Assembly (NCBI GenBank): GCA_050050615.1
Contig: JASFTV010000072.1
Location: forward strand, 1-13,133
Origin: JASFTV01 sp050050615
Lineage (GTDB): Bacteria; Desulfobacterota; DSM-4660; Desulfatiglandales; HGW-15
Length of the DNA stretch: 13,133 bases
Direction: 5' to 3'
The position numbers and the translations under genes are program-made. Shown here piece by piece: positions 8,099 through 13,133 of this stretch. Each line of letters begins with the position of its first letter. The first letter of the stretch is position 1. The notes under the pieces are model-generated. The model worked only from the letters and a program-made list of their open reading frames with translations, searched no databases and was not told the origin of the DNA.

Positions 8099-8137
8099 GT
8101 TGAATATATCAAATTCAATGGGACAGGCATCCAAAAT
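8083..8137 (+). other. Two-tier hairpin ahead of the VWA gene
   Basis: ATTTTGGAT (8083-8091) pairs perfectly with ATCCAAAAT (8129-8137), and within that loop TTGAAT (8100-8105) pairs with ATTCAA (8113-8118). The structure starts inside the dispersed repeat and ends 37 bases before the VWA start. It may be a leader or mRNA-processing structure in the cassette transcript. No U-run follows, so it is not an intrinsic terminator. Confidence 0.4.
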
Positions 8138-8174
8138 CATGCCCGCGCGGGGGGAGGTTGTGGACTGAAGGACG

Positions 8175-9731
8175 ATGGCGAAACTGGATGAGATTCTAGA
8201 AGAAGTTTGGTCAAGGGTGAGAAGGAAGCACCTCTTCCCTGAACTCCCGACGCCTAAATGCGGAGAGGGAGAGGAGCGTGTCGGCTTGGATATAAAAGGA
8301 AAGAAGATCTCCATTTCCAGAGAGTTCGTATCAGAGATGTCTCCGGAAATGGAAGAGCACGCCCTTGTCGAGGGGCTTCTGGACCATGCCGTTTCCCACT
8401 ACCTCTGTTGCCCTTGGGATCTTGCAAACCATCTCAGGCTTTACGGGGAGGCAAAAAGGGTACTCAAAGACAAGGAAATGGCCCAGAAGGCCACAGATTA
8501 CTTCATGGACGTGGTTGCGGACACCCATTGTGTCAGCCAGAAAGATACCCCTCTTCCTAAAATCTATCGGCAGATGAAAAGAGGGCCGCTCGATGAGGCC
8601 ATTCACGCGCTGTATCAGAGGATCTGGGGGGTGGATCTGGGAGTAGAAGGACACAAGGATATTTCAAGGAAGCTCTCCCGACTTCCATACCTGGATCGGA
8701 GTCTCTGGAGGGATAGCATCAGGCGTTTTGCAAAAGCCGTCAAGGCCCTCCTGGAGATGGAGGAGGAATTGGGGGGCTCGAACGAACCGAGCCCGATGGG
8801 TAGCCACAACCTTCAGCAGTACTCCTCCCAGGAAATAGAGCAGGGCCTCAAAGATCTTGCCCTGGATGCAGCCGCACCCTCTGATTTCAAGGAGATCATT
8901 CGTGATTTTGAGGAAGAAATCTTAGAGGGGATCGAGCCCAGGGAGCAGGGGATGGGCTTGGGGCCCGGCCGATCCATTGATGCGGACATCCTTTACTACA
9001 TGAAGCTCGCGGAGAACTACCTGCTGCCGATTCGGAAGACGCCGACCGAAAAGAGCGGGTCCCTTTATCCGCATCACCATGTCCCCTGGGAAGTGGGAAA
9101 GCCATACCAGGATATCGACCCGTGGACGAGCTTTGGAAAGATCATGCCAGGAATTACACAAACCTGGCGGCGTCTGGAAGGAGAGATTTTCGGCGAAGAG
9201 GAAGGCATACCAGATTGCATTGTGATCATTGATTCCTCAGGAAGCATGACAGATCCCAAACAGCGCCTTTCATATGCCGTGCTGGGTGCAGCGTGCGCCT
9301 GCGATGCTTATCTGAGAAACGACGCGGAAGTGGCGGTCTACAACTTCAGCGACGCCCGTTCAGGAGGCCAAAAGATCCTCAATTATTCCCGCAACAGGAA
9401 AGTCATCTACCGCACGCTTTGCCATTATTTCGGAGGAGGAACCAGACTCCTTGTCGAGAATATCGAAGCCCTTCAAACAGACAAAGTACCTGATATATTT
9501 CTTATCACGGACATGCAGATCACCAACCTCGAAACCTTGGTCCAGTATTTCAATGAATGCAAAAACCGGGTCACAGCCGTACACATCGGAGACAACAGGC
9601 ACGTTGATGCTTTCCGACAGTGCATGGCTTTGCGCAAGAACGTTGAAATATACGCCGTCGACAAAAAGGAAGATATCCCTCGCATCGTGCTCGGAAAGGT
9701 TAGGGACTACCTATATAGAGTGGGTCATTAA
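8175..9731 (+). CDS. VWA-domain protein with MIDAS and a degenerate zincin-like N-terminus
   Basis: 518 residues, cytoplasmic (no signal peptide). The C-terminal VWA domain (about 346-515) has a complete metal-ion-dependent adhesion site: D353-S-S-G-S357 (CIVIIDSSGSM), T423 (FGGGTRLL) and D446 (FLITDMQI). The N-terminal region holds LLDHAVSHYLCCPWDL with H71 and H75, then DYFMDVVADTH (D112, D116, H118). The layout resembles VWA-associated putative metallopeptidases (HExxH plus a later acidic ligand), but the catalytic Glu is Ala72. It might therefore bind metal without proteolysis. A charged middle part (about 185-260) is probably helical. The start is fixed by an in-frame TGA three codons upstream, and GAAGGA lies just before the ATG. 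As the VWA partner of the MoxR-type ATPase it would present the client, as NorD, CbbO, CoxE or ViaA do. Confidence 0.92.
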   Translation: MAKLDEILEEVWSRVRRKHLFPELPTPKCGEGEERVGLDIKGKKISISREFVSEMSPEMEEHALVEGLLDHAVSHYLCCPWDLANHLRLYGEAKRVLKDKEMAQKATDYFMDVVADTHCVSQKDTPLPKIYRQMKRGPLDEAIHALYQRIWGVDLGVEGHKDISRKLSRLPYLDRSLWRDSIRRFAKAVKALLEMEEELGGSNEPSPMGSHNLQQYSSQEIEQGLKDLALDAAAPSDFKEIIRDFEEEILEGIEPREQGMGLGPGRSIDADILYYMKLAENYLLPIRKTPTEKSGSLYPHHHVPWEVGKPYQDIDPWTSFGKIMPGITQTWRRLEGEIFGEEEGIPDCIVIIDSSGSMTDPKQRLSYAVLGAACACDAYLRNDAEVAVYNFSDARSGGQKILNYSRNRKVIYRTLCHYFGGGTRLLVENIEALQTDKVPDIFLITDMQITNLETLVQYFNECKNRVTAVHIGDNRHVDAFRQCMALRKNVEIYAVDKKEDIPRIVLGKVRDYLYRVGH

Positions 9732-9840
9732 ATCGATTTTCACCGAATCCTAGGAGCCCTGCCGTTCGGGCTGGACCTGAGTCGTGTGACTGTGCCCCAC
9801 AAAACCACAGCCGCAAGTTGGTGGAAGGTGGAGCGACGTC

Positions 9841-10239
9841 TTATCCTGTAAAGATTTGTTCGGTTAACAAATAAATGCTGAGAGCCGCCTGAACGACGGA
9901 TACAGCGAGCGTTGCCCTCAGCAAAAACAGTGAAATGGGCATTGTAAACTCATCTCTGCCTTTTTTGATGAAATAGGTGTGAATTGAAAAAGCAAACAAG
10001 CCTCCGCAGCTCAGGAGTAAGGAAAAGATGAGGCCCCAAAAAGACTGCTTAAAGACCAGAATGAGTCCGTATAAGATGAGAAATAGGATCGGGAAATGAA
10101 GCAGCAGAAATCCAGAGATTCCACCGGGAAGGTGAAACAAATCCCATTCCTTCCAAAAAGCTGAATCAATCTCATGATTGATTAGAAGAATAGCGTTGAT
10201 CAGATAAACCCAGAACAAGGTCTCAGCCACAGGATCCAT
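9841..10239 (-). CDS. Small integral membrane protein, DUF6713-like
   Basis: 132 residues with four likely membrane helices at about 6-21, 42-63, 68-90 and 101-126. The N-terminal segment LFWVYLINAILLINHEIDSAFWKEWDLFHLPGG resembles what I recall of the uncharacterised DUF6713 family. The function is unknown. The ATG at 10239 is chosen because AGGAAGG abuts it and the hydrophobic region begins there. The frame stays open to 10344, but that stretch is proline/arginine-rich and built from short direct repeats, so I treat it as leader DNA. It converges on the VWA gene with a 109-base gap. Confidence 0.75.
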   Translation of the reverse strand: MDPVAETLFWVYLINAILLINHEIDSAFWKEWDLFHLPGGISGFLLLHFPILFLILYGLILVFKQSFWGLIFSLLLSCGGLFAFSIHTYFIKKGRDEFTMPISLFLLRATLAVSVVQAALSIYLLTEQIFTG

Positions 10240-10290
10240 CCTTCCTAAAGCTTTGCTCGGTTCCCAAAAATGTATCCGTTCCCATTTTCT

Positions 10291-10334
10291 CCCTCCGGGC
10301 CCGCTTCCAGCCCATAGGCTTCCAGCCCTCCGGG
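10291..10334. repeat. Short direct repeats ahead of the membrane-protein gene
   Basis: GCTTCCAGCCC occurs at 10303-10313 and 10318-10328 (period 15), flanked by CCCTCCGGG at 10291-10299 and 10326-10334. This supports reading the upstream extension of the membrane-protein frame as non-coding. Confidence 0.6.
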
Positions 10335-10344
10335 TAGGCTCCAT

Positions 10345-10661
10345 CGACCGGAGGCAAGGGGATATCTATTGAGCTATTGGGCGGTGACCGGAAATTCGGG
10401 ATTTAACAAGGGATTGGAACACTGGTGTCCAAAATAAATCAAAATCTAGGGTTTCCACCATATAAGCGCCTGTTTTTACACGATGCCCCATCACCCAGGG
10501 AAACCAGGAGCCCTTTTTTGGACAAGGACGGATTGGAAGTCGAGGAGAAATCGAGTGCTGAGTGGGAAAATGGTTTCTCATCTGTGGGGCTTCAAAAGCT
10601 CTCGATTTCGACGGAGTGAGGAATCAAGAGGGTTAGATCTTGGATCCCATATAGGTTCGCG
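10345..10661. other. 317-base spacer without a gene
   Basis: The spacer separates the membrane-protein gene from the bifunctional-nuclease gene, both on the minus strand. It holds dispersed-repeat copy B (10420-10498). It also holds a 9-bp inverted repeat, GAAATCGAG (10547-10555) with CTCGATTTC (10601-10609), with a 45-base loop. The open frames here follow the repeat and show no protein family. Confidence 0.6.
10420..10498 (-). repeat. Dispersed repeat, copy B (uninterrupted)
   Basis: This is the continuous counterpart of the copy at 7880-8098. It reads through the MITE insertion point with GTAAA where copy A has the duplicated GTAAG, so it acts as the empty-site comparison. It lies on the minus strand ahead of the membrane-protein gene. 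Both copies are therefore oriented toward the start of a following gene, which could mean a shared leader or regulatory role. Confidence 0.75.
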
Positions 10662-11159
10662 TTATGTATTCCCAAAATCGTCCGGATCCAACTTTTCCAA
10701 AATATCCTGCCACTTCTTCCCTTGTTCCGAGGTATCGTCTGGTTCTGCTTTCAAGTGTATCTGTTTGGATCGATTGATTACCTCTTCTGCCGCATATATG
10801 GGGGCGTTCACTCTCAAGGAAAGCGCCAAAGCATCGCTCGGTCTCGCATCTATAGAAATCTCCTTGTCATTATGAATGATATGGATTGAGGCGTAGTATG
10901 TATTGTTTTTCAGGCCGCACACTTCTACGCTTTTCACTTTAACGTTAATCAACTCTAAGATATTCTTCAGTAGATCATGGGTCATGGGTCTGGAAAACTT
11001 CATGCCTTCCAATTCACTGGCAATGGCATTGGCCTCAAGGAACCCTATCCATATGGGTAGGGTTCTTTCCCCGTCAACTTCTCTTAGGATCACAATGGGG
11101 CTTTTTGTTACGGAATCAACAGCCAATGCTGAGATAGTCATATGTTTTAACATGTTCAT
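10662..11159 (-). CDS. Bifunctional nuclease (BFN/DUF151) family protein
   Basis: 165 residues. The family signatures are clear: SPIVILREVDGERTLPIWIGFLEANAIASELEG (about 20-52), TNxxLLKNILE-like helix HDLLKNILELINVKV (about 61-75), and IDARPSDALALSLRVNAPIYAAEEVI (about 103-128). Plant and bacterial relatives are described as bifunctional RNase/DNase, but for most bacterial members the role is unproven. Possible starts are GTG 11165, ATG 11159, ATG 11153 and ATG 11141. None has a strong ribosome site; GAAAG lies four bases before 11159. Whichever is used, the start overlaps or abuts the stop of the small gene upstream (11162-11164), so translation is probably coupled. Confidence 0.9.
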   Translation of the reverse strand: MNMLKHMTISALAVDSVTKSPIVILREVDGERTLPIWIGFLEANAIASELEGMKFSRPMTHDLLKNILELINVKVKSVEVCGLKNNTYYASIHIIHNDKEISIDARPSDALALSLRVNAPIYAAEEVINRSKQIHLKAEPDDTSEQGKKWQDILEKLDPDDFGNT

Positions 11160-11161
11160 TG

Positions 11162-11347
11162 TCACTTTCGATTTTGTTGTTCTTTTTCCATACGCATAAT
11201 GATTTGTCTTTGCAAGGATACAGTGGTCGTAATTTCTTCTCCACTGTGCCAGCGGATACGCATGGCATTTCCTTTGATGGAAAGGACTTCGAAGACTCCC
11301 TTCACATTCTCGTATTTTTGGCCGACTTCGAATTCAACGATAGTCAA
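11162..11347 (-). CDS. 61-residue small protein of unknown function, TTG start
   Basis: A small, mixed-charge protein (MTIVEFEVGQKYENVKGVFEVLSIKGNAMRIRWHSGEE... pattern) with alternating strand-like hydrophobics. It resembles a short SH3- or Tudor-like beta barrel (KGxFEVLSIxGNxMxIRW...GEEI), but I cannot assign a family. The start is TTG at 11347, supported by GGGGG seven bases upstream; no ATG fits. It directly overlaps the bifunctional-nuclease gene, so the two probably form an operon and may work together. Confidence 0.7.
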   Translation of the reverse strand: MTIVEFEVGQKYENVKGVFEVLSIKGNAMRIRWHSGEEITTTVSLQRQIIMRMEKEQQNRK

Positions 11348-11387
11348 TGATCAACCCCCTCTGAGTAAGTCCATTCGATTCTATCTG

Positions 11388-11413
11388 TACGCCCTCAAAA
11401 ACGGTAAGGCGTA
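11388..11413 (-). other. Hairpin in the leader of the small-protein/BFN operon
   Basis: On the minus strand TACGCCTT and AGGGCGTA form an 8-bp stem (one G-U pair) around a 10-base loop, about 40 bases before the TTG start. No U-run follows, so it is a leader structure or the end of the RRM transcript rather than a classical terminator. Confidence 0.3.
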
Positions 11414-11488
11414 TTCAAGATCCAAAAACATCATGTAAGCCAGGATGCTGGTCAGAAGGATGAGATATTATCTTCGTAGGACGAATGG

Positions 11489-11779
11489 CTAGTAGCGTCG
11501 CCAGGAACCTTGTCTTTTCGCGCCTCCGCCTCGACGAGCTTGCGGGCGAGCTTCGCTGACTTTAAGCGTCCGTCCTTTCAACATCGTGCCGTTCAGGTTC
11601 TTGATTGCGGAATGGCCTTCATCTGTTCCGGACATCTCCACAAATCCGAACCCTCGTGACCTGCCACTGTACATATCCTTTATGATCTTGGTGGAGTCCA
11701 CCTTCCCAAAAGCGGCAAAGGCTTGTTCTAGTTCATCTTCTGTGACATCGTACGACAAATTACCTACATAGATATTCAT
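11489..11779 (-). CDS. Single-RRM glycine/arginine-tailed RNA-binding protein
   Basis: 96 residues. One RRM fold runs from residue 2 to about 77, with RNP2 IYVGNL (3-8) and RNP1 RGFGFVEM (42-49) carrying the aromatic RNA-stacking residues Y4, F44 and F46. A short basic tail (ARRGGGAKRQGSWRRY) follows. This is the usual design of bacterial and cyanobacterial Rbp proteins, often cold- or stress-induced RNA binders. AGGGGG is placed six bases before the ATG. It has its own promoter and a leader palindrome upstream, so it appears to be a separate transcription unit from the FKBP gene. Confidence 0.93.
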   Translation of the reverse strand: MNIYVGNLSYDVTEDELEQAFAAFGKVDSTKIIKDMYSGRSRGFGFVEMSGTDEGHSAIKNLNGTMLKGRTLKVSEARPQARRGGGAKRQGSWRRY

Positions 11780-11809
11780 TCTAACCCCCTTGATAAATTG
11801 TGGAAACTG

Positions 11810-11824
11810 AAGTTAAATTAACTT
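11810..11824. promoter_or_regulatory. Palindrome in the RRM leader, possible operator
   Basis: AAGTTAAATTAACTT is a perfect 15-base palindrome about 30 bases upstream of the RRM start and 26 bases downstream (in transcription direction) of the predicted transcription start. It could be a repressor site or a small RNA hairpin. Confidence 0.4.
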
Positions 11825-11856
11825 GTATGGAAAACAAAAGCTTAAGGCTAAACCGT

Positions 11857-11886
11857 ATTATCCACAAAACACTGCGTTCCTATCAA
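11857..11886 (-). promoter_or_regulatory. Sigma70-type promoter for the RRM gene
   Basis: On the minus strand, TTGATA (11886-11881) and GATAAT (11862-11857) are separated by 18 bases, each matching five of six consensus positions. Transcription would start near 11850, giving a leader of about 70 bases. Confidence 0.6.
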
Positions 11887-11934
11887 GGTTCAGCCTCTAA
11901 TTTTGTGTTCAGGGTTACCCAAGGGAACAGAATC

Positions 11935-12363
11935 CTAGGTGATTTCAACCAATTGGATATCGAAAAGCAATGTGCGTCCGGCCAACGGGTGGTTTGCATC
12001 CAGGGTTACGGTATCTTCACTCACACCCGTGATCACTAACTCGATTGGGCTGCCACCCGGTTGGAGCATTTTGAGCCATTTTCCTATGGCAGGCTCGATA
12101 GTGTCGGGTAGGTCGCTTTTATTTACCTCCACCACGAGCTCATCTAGCCTTTCCCCAAACGCGTCTTCCGGTGGGATTGAAAGCGTTTTGGATTCCCCAG
12201 TCTCCATGCCCACGATACCCTTTTCAAGGCCGGGCATAACTGCTCCGTTTCCGATAGTAAATTCAAGCGGATCGCGTCCTTTGGAACTGTCAAACACGGT
12301 ACCGTCTTCCAGTGTTCCTGTGTAATGTACTCTTACTTTATCTCCATCTTTTGCCTGATTCAT
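11935..12363 (-). CDS. FKBP-type peptidyl-prolyl cis-trans isomerase (SlyD-like)
   Basis: 142 residues. The FKBP part has VRVHYTGTLEDGTVFDSS (10-27), PLEFTIGNGAVMPGLEKGIVGMETGE (32-57) and the C-terminal HPLAGRTLLFDIQLVEI (125-141). Between them lies an insert-in-flap domain (about 66-120), as in SlyD, which adds chaperone activity. There is no His-rich metal-binding tail. The enzyme speeds prolyl isomerisation in folding proteins in the cytoplasm. The ATG at 12363 is chosen because GGGAGG lies five bases upstream; the frame extends to 12417 without supporting signals or family match. Confidence 0.93.
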   Translation of the reverse strand: MNQAKDGDKVRVHYTGTLEDGTVFDSSKGRDPLEFTIGNGAVMPGLEKGIVGMETGESKTLSIPPEDAFGERLDELVVEVNKSDLPDTIEPAIGKWLKMLQPGGSPIELVITGVSEDTVTLDANHPLAGRTLLFDIQLVEIT

Positions 12364-13133
12364 GAATGCCTCCCGTGAATATAAATAAGTTGATGTGAGA
12401 AATACCTTTCCAGGCAATTTCGCTCATGATGTAAATGTAAAGGGTTAAATTGAATGAGTTCGCGCCCCCAAATGTTGAACGTGATCATCCTCGCCCAGTG
12501 AGTTTTGGGGATAGGCAGCTTTCATGTTGTCGAACTCAATGGCATTAAAGTGATCTATGTTTAGGCGGTGACAAACAGATGTGGGAACATGCCTAAAAGA
12601 GAAGGTGAGAACGAAGTCCCTGCACTGCCAAACCATTTGTCGCCGTTTTCGTGCTGCGGGAGAACACGGAGTTTTTCTCCGTACCCGACAATGAAATAGA
12701 CTTAAGGGCAGAAAAGTGCATCCCTACTGGCTATACAGACAAAAAAATCTGCAGCCAACGGAGGACGCCTGCTAGGCATTTGCACAAAAACGGCTATACA
12801 AGATGATTTCATCGCAATTCGGGAAAAGCATGGCAGAGAAAATCTCAGGGATGATATGATGAGCCCGTTGAGGGATGACAGATGAGCCTGGTGCGAATGG
12901 CCTTTGCATGAAATCATGGTCGCCCATGTTTTAAGGCTAAAGCAACGCGGGAAAGCGTCTTCTTGACGCCCTCAAAGGTCGTATAGACACGATTTCCAAA
13001 GAGCATTTAGTCTGGATGTCTCAAGAATATTTTTGTCTATATAACAGTAAACAAAGAATAGATCAAGCATCTTTTTGTCCCCCGCCGTTCCCAATTGCAG
13101 GATCAATCGAGCCATTCCCGACAATTGAAAGCT
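12364..13133. other. Right-end 770 bases without a supportable gene
   Basis: It should contain the FKBP promoter. A stem ACGGAG-TTTTT-CTCCGT (12666-12682) extends through CGGG/CCCG (12657-12660 with 12684-12687) across an asymmetric internal loop. GCGTC-TTCTT-GACGC forms a further hairpin near 12955-12970. The two frames of 63 and 71 codons on the minus strand show no family features. I see no tRNA, rRNA or transposase. Confidence 0.5.

Larger units (their letters stand above)
7821..8174. other. Spacer between GXGXG and VWA genes, largely repeat and MITE DNA
   Basis: The 354-base gap contains, in order, an 8-bp inverted repeat (CTGCCCAG 7851-7858 with CTGGGCAG 7880-7887), a dispersed repeat split by a MITE (7880-8098), and a two-tier hairpin (8083-8137). 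No gene is supported. The frame on the minus strand through 8031-7663 is a product of the MITE sequence. Without the MITE and its 5-bp duplication the gap would be about 216 bases, so a single plus-strand transcript over all three genes is possible. Confidence 0.7.

Noticed and set aside
9755..9772. Terminator between the convergent VWA and membrane-protein genes
   Set aside because: The AGCCC/GGGCT stem is only 5 bp and no T-run follows on either strand.
10366..10581. 71-codon minus-strand frame reading KTGAYMVETLDFDLFW
   Set aside because: It translates the dispersed repeat. The other copy differs only at first and second codon positions, the opposite of protein conservation.

Overview
The window reads like part of a chromosome from an anaerobic Desulfobacterota-type (deltaproteobacterial) organism. 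This placement is inferred from three things: a selenocysteine formate dehydrogenase paired with a PyrK/hydrogenase-gamma-type flavoprotein, co-oriented CheY-like and REC-kinase regulators, and a mobile repeat of the 'HCEERSDVAI' kind. No marker gene fixes the taxon.

Left third (1-4070, minus strand): an apparent operon runs response regulator, REC-histidine kinase, FAD/NAD-binding 2Fe-2S electron-transfer protein, then the catalytic subunit of a selenocysteine formate dehydrogenase, which leaves the window at base 1. The dehydrogenase looks broken only because its UGA (1144-1146) is a selenocysteine codon. A SECIS-like hairpin follows at the same spacing as in E. coli fdhF. The flavoprotein and dehydrogenase genes overlap by one base, so formate oxidation is probably coupled to NAD(P) through the flavoprotein.

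Bases 4071-5778: about 1.7 kb in which I see no convincing gene.

Centre (5779-9731, plus strand): a three-gene cassette, and the most interesting part. It encodes a MoxR-type AAA+ ATPase with an unusual Cys/His cluster, a small protein whose C-terminal half is a GXGXG beta-helix like those of glutamate synthase and formylmethanofuran dehydrogenase subunit C, and a VWA protein with a full MIDAS and an N-terminal, zincin-like DHxxxH segment that lacks the catalytic Glu. MoxR plus VWA pairs (NorQ/NorD, CbbQ/CbbO, CoxD/CoxE, RavA/ViaA, BchI/BchD) remodel or load metal enzymes. The extra GXGXG partner suggests a variant aimed at a molybdenum/tungsten, Fe-S or flavin enzyme. A 133-bp MITE with 16-bp perfect terminal inverted repeats and a 5-bp target duplication sits between genes two and three. 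It interrupts one copy of a dispersed repeat whose uninterrupted copy lies at 10420-10498.

Right third (9841-12363, minus strand): a small membrane protein, a bifunctional-nuclease-family protein overlapping a 61-residue conserved-looking small protein, an RRM RNA-binding protein with a good sigma70-type promoter and a palindrome in its leader, and an SlyD-like FKBP prolyl isomerase. The last 770 bases hold no gene I can support.
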